In this document: piece by piece, positions 41,947 to 49,766 of the stretch
How the letters are laid out: every line of letters begins with the position of its first letter
Position numbering within the stretch: position 1 is the stretch's first letter
From: Methylotenera_A sp044228245
Lineage (GTDB): Bacteria > Pseudomonadota > Gammaproteobacteria > Burkholderiales > Methylophilaceae
Assembly (NCBI GenBank): GCA_044228245.1
Contig: JBGAVG010000009.1
Span: 1 to 64,000 of the forward strand
Direction of reading: 5' to 3'
Length of the DNA: 64,000 bases
Notes under the pieces: model-generated
The model's input: the letters and a program-made list of their open reading frames with translations, nothing else
Databases searched by the model: none
Told to the model about the DNA's origin: nothing
Translations under genes and position numbers: made by a program

Positions 41947-43296
41947 ATGTTTGAGAAAATACTAATCGCTAACCGCGGCGAAATAGCCCTTCGTGTACAG
42001 CGCGCTTGTCGTGAACTGGGCATTAAAACCGTGGCGGTGCATTCCGAGGCAGACAAAGATGCCAAATACGTCAAGCTCGCCGATGAATCTGTCTGCATTG
42101 GCCCTGCGGCTTCAAGTTTAAGCTATTTGAATATCCCGGCCGTGATCAGCGCAGCCGAAGTGACTGATGCCCAAGCAATTCACCCGGGTTATGGGTTTTT
42201 ATCAGAAAACGCCGATTTTGCAGAGCGCGTAGAACAAAGCGGCTTTGTATTTATTGGTCCGCGCGCCGAGACAATTCGCCTGATGGGCGATAAAGTCTCT
42301 GCAAAAGATGCGATGAAAAAAGCTGGCGTGCCTTGTGTGCCCGGCTCTGATGGCGCACTCCCTGAAGACTCTGCCGAAATTATCAAGACCGCCAAAAAAA
42401 TCGGCTATCCAGTCATCATCAAAGCGGCTGGCGGCGGCGGCGGTCGCGGCATGCGTGTTGTGCATACCGAAGCTGCGCTGATCAATGCAGTGACAATGAC
42501 CAAAGCCGAAGCGCAGACTGCCTTTGGCAACCCCATGGTGTACATGGAAAAATTTTTAGAAAATCCACGCCATATCGAAATCCAGATTTTGGCTGATCAG
42601 CATGGCAATGCAGTGTTTTTAGGCGACCGCGACTGCTCCATGCAGCGCCGCCACCAGAAAATCATCGAAGAAGCGCCTTCACCATTGCTTAACACAAGAC
42701 TGCGCGACAAAATCGGCGAGCGCTGTGCAGAGGCGTGCCGCAAAATCAGGTACCGTGGCGCCGGTACCTTTGAATTTCTGTATGAAAACGGCGAGTTTTA
42801 TTTTATCGAGATGAATACCCGCCTGCAGGTGGAGCATACCGTTACCGAAATGATTACTGGGCTAGACCTCGTGCAGCAGCAAATTTTTGTTGCGGCAGGT
42901 GAGAAATTAAAATTCCGCCAAAAAGATATCGAGCTGCGCGGCCACGCCATCGAATGCCGCATCAATGCGGAAGATCCTTACAACTTTGTACCCTCCCCGG
43001 GGAAAATCAGCACATTCCATATGCCTGGCGGGCCCGGCGTGCGCATCGATACACATGCTTATTCCGGCTACACCGTGCCACCGCATTATGATTCCATGAT
43101 AGGCAAGCTCATTACACACGGTGCAACGCGTGACCAAGCCATCGCGCGTATGCGCATCGCGCTGTCAGAAATGTTAGTGGATGGCATTAAAACCAACATT
43201 CCTTTACATGCGGATTTAATGGCCGATGCGGCTTTCCATTTAGGCGGCACAAGTATTCATTACCTTGAACAAAAACTGGGTATCGGCCATAAATAG
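41947..43296 (+). CDS. accC: Biotin carboxylase subunit of acetyl-CoA carboxylase
   Basis: The enzyme carboxylates biotin on AccB with ATP and bicarbonate. The protein has 449 residues, normal length. The N-terminal domain begins KILIANRGEIALRVQRACRE; the ATP-grasp glycine loop is KAAGGGGGRGMRVV; the catalytic region has EMNTRLQVEHTVTEMITGLD. It is co-transcribed with accB. Confidence 0.98.
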   Translation: MFEKILIANRGEIALRVQRACRELGIKTVAVHSEADKDAKYVKLADESVCIGPAASSLSYLNIPAVISAAEVTDAQAIHPGYGFLSENADFAERVEQSGFVFIGPRAETIRLMGDKVSAKDAMKKAGVPCVPGSDGALPEDSAEIIKTAKKIGYPVIIKAAGGGGGRGMRVVHTEAALINAVTMTKAEAQTAFGNPMVYMEKFLENPRHIEIQILADQHGNAVFLGDRDCSMQRRHQKIIEEAPSPLLNTRLRDKIGERCAEACRKIRYRGAGTFEFLYENGEFYFIEMNTRLQVEHTVTEMITGLDLVQQQIFVAAGEKLKFRQKDIELRGHAIECRINAEDPYNFVPSPGKISTFHMPGGPGVRIDTHAYSGYTVPPHYDSMIGKLITHGATRDQAIARMRIALSEMLVDGIKTNIPLHADLMADAAFHLGGTSIHYLEQKLGIGHK

Positions 43297-43302
43297 TACC
43301 CT

Positions 43303-44187
43303 GTGGCGTGGCTATTACTTAAAATTAGGGCGAATGAGCAAAATGCGGATGCGATTAGCGACGCATTGATGAACATAGGCGCCCTTTCGGCCAGCATCGA
43401 GGATGCAAACGCAGAAACGCTGGCTGAGCAGGCGATATTTGGTGAGCCAGGCGACCCGCCACCTGGCATCTGGCAGCAAAATATTGTGACGGCCATGTTC
43501 GATGAAGATGCTGATGTAAACCAAATCCTCGACGCCCTAAGCCGGGAAACGGCGACTGCCAAATTTCAGTACAGCACTGAAATTATTGCCGAGCAAGACT
43601 GGGTACGCGCCACGCAGGCGCAGTTCGACCCTATTAAAATTACCGATAAATTATGGATTGTGCCCACGTGGCATGTGGCACCAGATGAAGAAGCGATCAA
43701 TATCGTGCTGGATCCCGGTCTGGCTTTCGGCACCGGTAGCCACCCGACGACAAGTTTGTGTCTGGAATGGCTTACACAGCAAAAGGCAATGCCAAGCGTA
43801 CTGGATTACGGCTGTGGCTCGGGCATTTTAGCCATTGCGGCTAAAAAATTAGGCGCAGAATCTGTGGTTGGCGTAGATATTGACGACCAGGCCATTATTG
43901 CAAGCGACTACAACGCCCGGCAAAATAAGGTGGATGTTGAATTTTTTAACGCAAATGCGTTTACCCACCAGACATTTGACATTGTTGTCGCCAATATTTT
44001 ATCCAGCGCCTTGATGGTGCTGGCACCCGCGCTTGCAAAATATTGCAAAACTGGCGGTAAAATAGCATTATCAGGCATATTAGAAAGCCAGAAAGAGGCG
44101 TTAACTGCGCGCTACAGCGAATGGTTTGATATGGACGCGCCCAGACAAAAAGACGCCTGGATATTGCTGACCGGCACAAAAAAATGA
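43303..44187 (+). CDS. prmA: Ribosomal protein L11 methyltransferase
   Basis: The enzyme methylates L11 using S-adenosylmethionine. The protein has 294 residues from a GTG start, 6 bp after accC. The N-terminal L11-binding part is followed by the linker and the methyltransferase fold: DPGLAFGTGSHPTTSLCLEW, VLDYGCGSGILAIAAKKLGA (SAM loop) and VVANILSSALM. It overlaps the next gene by 4 bp (ATGA). Confidence 0.96.
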   Translation: MAWLLLKIRANEQNADAISDALMNIGALSASIEDANAETLAEQAIFGEPGDPPPGIWQQNIVTAMFDEDADVNQILDALSRETATAKFQYSTEIIAEQDWVRATQAQFDPIKITDKLWIVPTWHVAPDEEAINIVLDPGLAFGTGSHPTTSLCLEWLTQQKAMPSVLDYGCGSGILAIAAKKLGAESVVGVDIDDQAIIASDYNARQNKVDVEFFNANAFTHQTFDIVVANILSSALMVLAPALAKYCKTGGKIALSGILESQKEALTARYSEWFDMDAPRQKDAWILLTGTKK

Positions 44188-45089
44188 ACTACATCACCTC
44201 TTGCCCAGTTTGTGAAACACAGTTTTTGCTTAAAACGGAGCACTTGAAGGCACATCGTGGCAAAGTGCAATGCGGCCATTGCGAACATATCTTTAACGCA
44301 AAAAACCGCCTTACTGAAATTCCTGACGACATTCAGAGCGCGGCTGAATACAACGCCAGCCTTGAAACGCAAGATAAAGCGCCTGCATCCGCTGCAGATG
44401 AAAAGCCGATCAGCCAAGTTTTGAATGTGGTGCTGGAATCTGTTCCTGATTTGGAAAATCTGGAATCCAACCATGAACCAGACAGCCCTTATGTTAGCGA
44501 GATTATTGTTGAACCCCTGCATGAAGTTATTGAAGCTTACGGTACCGACCAGATACAATCACCTATCATTATTGAAGATTTGTCGGCTGACCCGAAGTTT
44601 CTCAGGCGAAAAACCAAGCTGGATATCGGGTTAGTGCTTTTAAGCCTGCTGCTGGCGATTTTGGCTGGATTACAAATCATTTATTTCATGCGCACAACCA
44701 TCGCGGCTGATTATCCGCAATTCAAGCCTTATTTAGTGCAAGCCTGTGCAGCACTTAATTGTGAAGTAAAATTACCTAAAAATCTGGATTTACTCACCAT
44801 TGATGATTCTGACATGCAGGAGGACGAGCATTATCAGGATGTGATTAGATTCTCCAGCCTGCTTATTAATAACGCCAGCCATGCACTGGCTTACCCCAAT
44901 ATTGAGCTTACGCTTACCGACACGTCAGAGCAGCCCGTGCTAAGAAGACAGATCAAGCCGGGCGACTATCTGCCGGCCAACGCCGATGTGGCTGCAGGAA
45001 TCGGCTCACGCGAAGAAGTACGTATTAATCTCGCTATTAATGTGAAAGATATTGCGGTAGCCGGCTATCGCGTATTAATCGTTTACTAG
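44184..45089 (+). CDS. Zinc-ribbon membrane protein (DUF3426)
   Basis: A 301-residue protein with an N-terminal MJ0042-type zinc ribbon (C7, C10, C30, C33 in SCPVCETQF and VQCGHCEHIF). An acidic linker, one membrane helix at about 152-172 (LDIGLVLLSLLLAILAGLQI) and the DUF3426 domain follow, the last with the LNCEVKLPKNLDLL block. The fold predicts a cytoplasmic metal-binding head and a periplasmic domain. The function is unknown. It is translationally coupled to prmA, an order frequent in betaproteobacteria. Confidence 0.85.
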   Translation: MNYITSCPVCETQFLLKTEHLKAHRGKVQCGHCEHIFNAKNRLTEIPDDIQSAAEYNASLETQDKAPASAADEKPISQVLNVVLESVPDLENLESNHEPDSPYVSEIIVEPLHEVIEAYGTDQIQSPIIIEDLSADPKFLRRKTKLDIGLVLLSLLLAILAGLQIIYFMRTTIAADYPQFKPYLVQACAALNCEVKLPKNLDLLTIDDSDMQEDEHYQDVIRFSSLLINNASHALAYPNIELTLTDTSEQPVLRRQIKPGDYLPANADVAAGIGSREEVRINLAINVKDIAVAGYRVLIVY

Positions 45090-45229
45090 GCCATAGTAGT
45101 TAACATGCTTCTCATGATTTTCATGAGCCGTATTTAATAACATCACGCAGGCTTTACTTTCAACTATTCAATAATATACAACTCATAGATTGTGTAGTAT
45201 TTATTAATTAACTGATTAGGAGAACTACC

Positions 45230-45301
45230 ATGTGGACAAAACCAGCTGCTACTGAAATGCGTTTCGGTTTCGAAGTGACAATGTACGTAATGAATAAATA
45301 G
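45230..45301 (+). CDS. pqqA: PQQ precursor peptide PqqA (orphan)
   Basis: A 23-codon gene with AGGAGA 4 nt before the ATG. The peptide starts MWTKPAATEMRFGFEVTMY, and E15 and Y19 are the residues that PqqE cross-links to build pyrroloquinoline quinone, the cofactor of methanol and glucose dehydrogenases. The size and motif match PqqA of proteobacteria well. No pqqB-E genes follow; two terminators do. So this is a stand-alone precursor gene whose product must be processed by enzymes encoded elsewhere, which suggests separate and strong control of precursor supply. Confidence 0.93.
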   Translation: MWTKPAATEMRFGFEVTMYVMNK

Positions 45302-45330
45302 TTCCAAAGAAATATAAGTTCTAAGGGTAT

Positions 45331-45355
45331 AAAAAGGCGCCTAGTGCGCCTTTTT
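45331..45355 (+). terminator. Terminator after pqqA, first
   Basis: A perfect stem AAAAAGGCGC / GCGCCTTTTT with a 5-nt loop and a T run, 29 bp after the pqqA stop. It is symmetric, so it can also stop transcription from the right. Confidence 0.85.
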
Positions 45356-45363
45356 AATTAGTA

Positions 45364-45393
45364 GGCGCGCCTAAGTAGGGCCGCGCCTTTTTT
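45364..45393 (+). terminator. Second terminator between pqqA and oxyR
   Basis: GGCGCG / CGCGCC with a 12-nt loop and six T. With the hairpin at 45331 it forms a tandem terminator that insulates pqqA from the convergent oxyR gene. Confidence 0.65.
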
Positions 45394-45412
45394 GTTGTCT
45401 GTAGCTTTCAAG

Positions 45413-46315
45413 TTAATGCACTGTTTTCATAAAATCTGAATTAATAGCATTAATCGCTTCTGCAATTTTTTCGATGGCTTCCAGCCGCACAAAGCTTTTA
45501 CGCCAGGCAATCGCGATGCGCCGCGTGGGTGCAGGATTTGCAAATGGGATCACCTTAAGCAACGGGTTGTGATAACGCTCTGCCGTCGCCGAGCACGGCA
45601 ACACGGTAATACCCAAGTTTGACGCCACCATATTGCGTATGGTCTCCAGTGAATTGCCCTGCAAAATCTCGCCTTTGCGCGAAAGTTCCGGGCAAGCTTG
45701 CGTCACTTGGTTGCTAAAACAATGTCCGCTATTCAGCAATAACACTTTTTCATCTGCCAATTCTTCCGGCTTGATGTGTTTACGGTGCGCCCAATGATGG
45801 CTGCTGGGTACGACCACATCAAACTCCTCGTCATACAAGGCACGATATTGCAGACCCGGCACATCAAACGGTAGCGCGATAATCGCCGCATCAATCACGC
45901 CGTTACGCATTTGCGTCTCCAGATTCGCCGTTAAATTCTCTTCTATCTCCAGCGGCATTTCCGGCGCGGTTTTACGCAATATCGGGATAATTTCTGGCAG
46001 TAAATAAGGGCCAACCGAATGGATCATGCCCAGCTTTAATGCGCCTTTTAGCTGGTTTTTACCCAGCTCGGCCAACTGTTTGATGCGCGCGGTTTCTTCC
46101 AGCACTTTCGAGGCCTGCTCAACGATTTTCTCGCCGATTTCTGTCATGGTGACATCGGTACGGCTGCGCTCAAAGATAATCACATTCAATTCTTCTTCCA
46201 GCTTTTTAATCGCCAAACTCAGCGCAGGCTGTGTGACAAAGCACTTTTCTGCCGCGCGCCTGAAATTGCGCTCTTGCGCTACTGCGACAATGAATCTCAA
46301 TTCCGTAAGGCTCAT
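45413..46315 (-). CDS. oxyR: Hydrogen-peroxide sensor OxyR
   Basis: A LysR-type regulator of 300 residues from the ATG at 46315 (the open frame extends to 46390 without a better start). The N-terminal HTH begins SLTELRFIVAVAQERNFRRA. The redox pair is in LLNSGHCFSNQVTQACPEL: C199 and C208, the same numbers as in E. coli OxyR, which form the activating disulfide. It is divergent from the catalase gene, its expected target, across about 150 bp that hold an inverted repeat. Confidence 0.95.
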   Translation of the reverse strand: MSLTELRFIVAVAQERNFRRAAEKCFVTQPALSLAIKKLEEELNVIIFERSRTDVTMTEIGEKIVEQASKVLEETARIKQLAELGKNQLKGALKLGMIHSVGPYLLPEIIPILRKTAPEMPLEIEENLTANLETQMRNGVIDAAIIALPFDVPGLQYRALYDEEFDVVVPSSHHWAHRKHIKPEELADEKVLLLNSGHCFSNQVTQACPELSRKGEILQGNSLETIRNMVASNLGITVLPCSATAERYHNPLLKVIPFANPAPTRRIAIAWRKSFVRLEAIEKIAEAINAINSDFMKTVH

Positions 46316-46351
46316 ATTGAATGTTCGTTCATAAATTTCGCTAATCTTACA

Positions 46352-46372
46352 TTGATAAAATTTATTTATCAA
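46352..46372. promoter_or_regulatory. Probable OxyR/LysR-type operator
   Basis: A perfect 8-bp inverted repeat, TTGATAAA, 5 bp, TTTATCAA, lies in the oxyR-catalase spacer, 37 bp from the oxyR start. Its dyad symmetry and AT-rich centre fit a LysR-family site. Binding by OxyR is inference. Confidence 0.55.
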
Positions 46373-46464
46373 CAATATCAAAACATACAATTATACAAAT
46401 CGTTTTGCACTCCCTACAATGCATAGCATGTATCACAGATGATAACCTTCTTAAGGAGAGCAAC

Positions 46465-46539
46465 ATGCTGAAAACCTTCTTGGAAACTGTTAGCCAAGAG
46501 CTGATTGAATTATTAGCTAATTATGCTGCTAACAACTAA
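46465..46539 (+). CDS. Small ORF upstream of catalase, 24 residues
   Basis: A 24-codon frame with a strong ribosome binding site (AAGGAG, 6 nt before ATG). The peptide begins MLKTFLETVSQELIELLANY and ends in Ala-Ala-Asn-Asn; most of it could form one amphipathic helix. It lies between the oxyR/katA promoter region and katA, 35 bp before the catalase ATG, so it would be on the same mRNA. I know no family. It could be a peroxide-induced small protein or a leader peptide. Confidence 0.55.
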   Translation: MLKTFLETVSQELIELLANYAANN

Positions 46540-46574
46540 ATCCTGACCTTTTATTGATATTGAGGAGACTTAAC

Positions 46575-48017
46575 ATGAGCATTAAAAAAAGATTGACCAC
46601 TGCGGCTGGCGCACCGGTGCCGGATAACCAGAACACCATGACAGCAGGCCCACGCGGTCCGGTGTTATTGCAAGACGTATGGTTGTTAGAAAAACTTGCG
46701 CACTTTGATAGAGAAGTGATTCCTGAGCGCCGCATGCACGCCAAAGGTTCCGGCGCTTATGGCACGTTCACCGTGACCAATGACATTAGCCAATACACGC
46801 GCGCAAAAATATTTTCAGATATTGGCAAAAAGACGCCGCTTTTTGCACGCTTTACCACTGTGGCGGGTGAACGCGGCGCAGCCGATGCCGAGCGCGACAT
46901 TCGCGGCTTTGCATTGAAGTTTTATACCGAGGAAGGCAACTGGGATATGGTCGGCAACAACACGCCGGTGTTCTTCTTGCGCGATCCGTTGAAGTTCCCC
47001 GATTTGAACCACGCTGTAAAACGCGACCCGCGCACCAATATGCGTAGCGCCGAGAACAACTGGGATTTCTGGACATCCTTGCCGGAAGCCTTGCACCAAG
47101 TGACCATTGTCATGAGCGACCGCGGCTTGCCTGCGACTTACCGCCACATGCATGGCTTCGGCAGCCATACGTTTAGTTTTATCAATGCAAAAAACGAGCG
47201 TTTTTGGGTGAAATTCCACTTCCGCTCACAACAAGGCATTAAAAACTTAACCGATGCCGAGGCGGAAGCTATTGTCGGTAAAGACCGCGAAAGCCATCAA
47301 CGCGATTTATATGAAAGCATTGAAAAAGGTGACTTTCCGAAATGGAAAATGTTGGTGCAAATCATGCCGGAAAAAGATGCGGGTTCTTACCACATCAATC
47401 CGTTCGACTTGACCAAAGTATGGCCGCATGGCGATTATCCCTTGATTGAAGTGGGCGAGTTTGAGTTGAACCGCAACCCGGAAAACTTCTTTGCCGAAGT
47501 CGAGCAATCGGCGTTTAACCCGGCGGCGGTAGTCCCCGGCATCAGCTTTTCGCCGGATAAGATGCTTCAGGCGCGTTTGTTCTCTTATGGTGATGCACAG
47601 CGTTACAGATTAGGCGTTAACCATCACCAGATACCTGTAAATGCGCCTAAATGCCCATTCCACAGCTATCACCGTGACGGCGCGATGCGTATTGACGGCA
47701 ACCATGGCGCAACCATCGGTTACGAGCCCAATACCAAAGGCGAGTGGCAGGAACAGCCGGATTTTTCAGAACCGCCATTAGCCGTTAAAGGCATGGCCGA
47801 CCACTGGAATCACCGCGTGGATGAAGATTACTACAGTCAGCCGGGCGCCTTGTTCCGCTTGATGCCGCCGGAGCAGCAACAGGTGTTGTTTGAAAATACC
47901 GCACGCTCTGTGGGTGGTGCTTCGGTGGAAATTCAAAAACGCCACATTGCCAACTGCACTAAGGCCGACCCGGCTTACGGTGCGGGTGTTGCTAAAGCAT
48001 TAGGCTTGAGTATTTAA
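46575..48017 (+). CDS. katA: Catalase (monofunctional, heme)
   Basis: The enzyme breaks down hydrogen peroxide. From the ATG at 46575 (GAGGAG upstream) the protein has 480 residues, the size of small-subunit clade 3 catalases. The distal His H55 lies in ERRMHAKGSGAYG, the catalytic Asn in MVGNNTPVFF, and the proximal heme Tyr in RLFSYGDAQRYRLG. NADPH-type residues follow. No signal peptide, so it is cytoplasmic. oxyR divergently upstream indicates peroxide induction. Confidence 0.96.
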   Translation: MSIKKRLTTAAGAPVPDNQNTMTAGPRGPVLLQDVWLLEKLAHFDREVIPERRMHAKGSGAYGTFTVTNDISQYTRAKIFSDIGKKTPLFARFTTVAGERGAADAERDIRGFALKFYTEEGNWDMVGNNTPVFFLRDPLKFPDLNHAVKRDPRTNMRSAENNWDFWTSLPEALHQVTIVMSDRGLPATYRHMHGFGSHTFSFINAKNERFWVKFHFRSQQGIKNLTDAEAEAIVGKDRESHQRDLYESIEKGDFPKWKMLVQIMPEKDAGSYHINPFDLTKVWPHGDYPLIEVGEFELNRNPENFFAEVEQSAFNPAAVVPGISFSPDKMLQARLFSYGDAQRYRLGVNHHQIPVNAPKCPFHSYHRDGAMRIDGNHGATIGYEPNTKGEWQEQPDFSEPPLAVKGMADHWNHRVDEDYYSQPGALFRLMPPEQQQVLFENTARSVGGASVEIQKRHIANCTKADPAYGAGVAKALGLSI

Positions 48018-48032
48018 ATAAGTTCCTCCGTC

Positions 48033-48052
48033 ATTCCCGCGAAGGCGGGAAT
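48033..48052. repeat. dRS3-like 20-bp palindromic repeat, copy 2
   Basis: ATTCCC, 8 bp, GGGAAT, here fully palindromic over CCCGC/GCGGG. Flanked by CGTC and CCAG, the same context as the copy at 36218-36237. It lies 15 bp after the catalase stop codon. Confidence 0.75.
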
Positions 48053-48073
48053 CCAGTTTAATCAATAATAAGC

Positions 48074-48115
48074 AAAGCCTGTCCTCGAGTATTTGAATCG
48101 GGGACGGGCTTTTTT
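48074..48115 (+). terminator. Terminator after katA
   Basis: A long stem, AAAGCCTGTCC paired with GGACGGGCTTT (one G-T pair) plus an inner TCGA/TCGG extension, ends in six T. It lies 57 bp past the catalase stop. Confidence 0.8.
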
Positions 48116-48200
48116 ATCTGTAAGTTTTTATGTGCGCTTGCGACAAACTTACGTATTTATCACCTAAAATAACTTAAGTAATATTTAAACGGGAAATAAT

Positions 48201-48365
48201 ATGAAAGCTTGGATGTGCGTGGTGTGCGGTTTGATTTACGAAGAAGAAAAAGGCTGGCCGGAAGACGGCATACCTCCCGGCACGCGCTGGGAAGACGTGC
48301 CTGCAGACTGGAAATGCCCGGAATGCGGCGCGAGCAAAGCCGACTTTGAAATGGTAGAGTTTTAG
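48201..48365 (+). CDS. Rubredoxin
   Basis: A 54-residue one-iron electron carrier. Both Cys pairs are present: MCVVCGLIYEEEKGWPEDGI with C6 and C9, and WKCPECGASKADFE with C39 and C42. The core (GTRWEDVPADWKCPECG) is typical of type I rubredoxins. It has its own ATG with a weak upstream GGGAAA. Its partner enzyme is not in the window; placement after catalase may point to a role in peroxide or oxygen defence (inference). Its 3' end is repeated at 49167-49208. Confidence 0.95.
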   Translation: MKAWMCVVCGLIYEEEKGWPEDGIPPGTRWEDVPADWKCPECGASKADFEMVEF

Positions 48366-48406
48366 AGCTTTTTTAAATTAAAACAACTAAATTATTTATA
48401 AAACAG

Positions 48407-48445
48407 ATGTCCTGAAAGGCAATATCCATGCAGCTTCCAGAGCAT
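48407..48445. repeat. Palindromic dispersed repeat, copy 2 (degenerate)
   Basis: A decayed copy of the 39-bp element. The core GGCAATATCCATGC is kept but the arms (ATGTCCTG and CAGAGCAT) no longer pair fully. It belongs to the segment duplicated at 49170-49288. Confidence 0.55.
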
Positions 48446-48466
48446 TGTTTTTAGGTTTTATTTGGC

Positions 48467-49086
48467 TTAAAAGTGAAACATGGCCAGCGCTGCTTTGCCA
48501 AAATACCACAGCATAAAAAAGAACGCGCCGAAATAAACGACGGTAGCGATGAGCCAAAAAAACGCGATGTAAAACATTAAGCCATCATCTTCCAGCTCGC
48601 CAATGCAATAAAACAATATCGCCAAGCCTGGCAGCATATTATTAAGCGGTAATACGCCGAACGGAATGGCCATTAAAGCGCCGCCCGCTAATAATATAAA
48701 GCCACCAATTTTTTGACCGCGAATGCCAATGACAAATGGCGCGGCTTGGTAAACTTTCTGCAAAAGCCTAAAATTTTAAGACAAACGTTAGTTAATATTT
48801 GCCATGTATGTTCAGAAAACTCCAACGCGCGTAATTTTTCTGGCAATACGGGCGATTCATGGCCATGAAACAACTGCCAACCCAAGGCTGCAAAAGCAAC
48901 GCCGCCCAGCACCGTGATTGGCCCCAGCGGCAAAGGCTGCAAAAATGGCAACACCAAAATAATCGCAATAAACGCATAACCTGCCTCATCTAAAGTATCT
49001 AGCGCCTCGCCCAAAGTCAGCGGTTTATGCTTAGCTTGCTCGGCAAACTGCTGCAAAGTTTTTACTAACGTCGCGTAATCACACAT
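48467..49086 (-). pseudogene. ExoD-like membrane protein gene, frameshifted
   Basis: Two overlapping frames together make one ExoD-family protein of about 205 residues. The first frame (from the ATG at 49086, AAGGA upstream) gives LTLGEALDTLDEAGYAFIAI, LPLGPITVLGGVAFAALGW and FCRKFTKPRHLSLAFAVKK. The second gives GGFILLAGGALMAIPFGVLP and LPGLAILFYCIGELEDDGL, ending at 48467. They join if one base is added in the run of six A (plus-strand T6 at 48709-48714). ExoD proteins affect exopolysaccharide production. It may be a true pseudogene, a sequencing error or a rare frameshift. Confidence 0.75.
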
Positions 49087-49166
49087 GAAATAGACAATCC
49101 TTAAAAACTTGAGTGATGATGGCCCGAATGATTTTGCCACAAAATCACATGTTGTTGAGATTGTAC

Positions 49167-49208
49167 CGCGCAGCAGGCAAGGTGGATTTTGAAATGGGTG
49201 CGTTTTAA
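49167..49208 (+). pseudogene. Rubredoxin gene remnant (3' end only)
   Basis: In frame this reads AAGKVDFEMGAF and a stop, matching the rubredoxin C-terminus ASKADFEMVEF. The similarity continues past the stop through AAAACAACTAAATTAT and AAAACAG into a copy of the palindromic repeat, just as after the intact rubredoxin gene. It is a piece of a duplicated rubredoxin locus with no 5' part left. Confidence 0.6.
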
Positions 49209-49249
49209 AACCTTTTTAATTTAAAACAACTAAATTATGCGCAAAACAG

Positions 49250-49288
49250 ATGCCCTGCGAGGCAATATCCATGCGGGTTGCAGGGCAT
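49250..49288. repeat. Palindromic dispersed repeat, copy 3 (best conserved)
   Basis: Perfect 9-bp arms ATGCCCTGC / GCAGGGCAT around a 21-bp centre. 21 bp of this element (49263-49283) occur exactly, in reverse orientation, inside ubiC at 12835-12855, and with one mismatch at 5743-5763. It lies between the rubredoxin remnant and the attC site. Confidence 0.7.
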
Positions 49289-49302
49289 ATATTTTATGCT
49301 CT

Positions 49303-49360
49303 ATCTAACGTCTGACATAAGGGACGCCGCATGGCGTCCCGCTTGATGGATGGGTTGGTC
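49303..49360 (-). mobile_element. Integron attC site (59-base element)
   Basis: On the minus strand the site runs from GACCAAC through ATCAAGCGGGACGCC, ATGC, GGCGTCCCTTATGTCAG to ACGTTAGAT. The last seven bases, GTTAGAT, fit the attC core GTTRRRY exactly; the left core fits RYYYAAC with one mismatch. The stem GGGACGCC/GGCGTCCC and the TCAAGC and TTATGTCAGACGTTAGAT blocks closely resemble attC sites of known cassettes such as aadA. It lies 8 bp after the stop of the DUF1761 gene, where a cassette attC belongs. No integrase gene is in the window. Confidence 0.8.
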
Positions 49361-49367
49361 AATAATT

Positions 49368-49766
49368 TTATAAGGCGAGCCAATGATGAATTGCTGAAAC
49401 CAAAACAAGACCGACTGCATGATAGCCACCCGTGACAAGAGCATACAAACCGGGACGGGGCATATTTGGAGAAATTGCATTGACACTGGTAATGGTAGCC
49501 CCGAAGCCAACACCGCAGACCAACCCTAATACAACAGCGTTTTGAAGTGATTCAGGTTGTGCAATACCAAATAAAATGGACATGGCGAAAGAAGCAATGA
49601 GGCAACCAACTAAAGGGCCGATGTAATAAATAGTGCTTGGCCGCCACTTAATCGGTCTTTCAAAACCAACGGCTTTGTCCCACTGCTTCCCAAATAGCGG
49701 AGTAAACCAAAGCCCACCAATAGCAAAGTATGCGATCCCAGCAATAAGTATTGACGTTATTTGCAT
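49368..49766 (-). CDS. DUF1761 membrane protein (cassette gene)
   Basis: A 132-residue protein with four membrane helices: SILIAGIAYFAIGGLWFTPL, IGPLVGCLIASFAMSILFGI, NAVVLGLVCGVGFGATITSV and LYALVTGGYHAVGLVLVSAI. The pattern GGLWFTPLFGKQW at the start is typical of DUF1761. The function is unknown. It begins at the base after the GNAT stop codon and ends 8 bp before the attC site, so it is the second gene of the cassette. Confidence 0.85.
   Translation of the reverse strand: MQITSILIAGIAYFAIGGLWFTPLFGKQWDKAVGFERPIKWRPSTIYYIGPLVGCLIASFAMSILFGIAQPESLQNAVVLGLVCGVGFGATITSVNAISPNMPRPGLYALVTGGYHAVGLVLVSAIHHWLAL

Noticed and set aside
48690..48760. Programmed -1 frameshifting in the exoD-like gene
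   Set aside because: The A6 run is preceded by C, so the slip would leave a mismatched tRNA, and I see no clear stimulatory stem or upstream Shine-Dalgarno. A simple indel explains it better.
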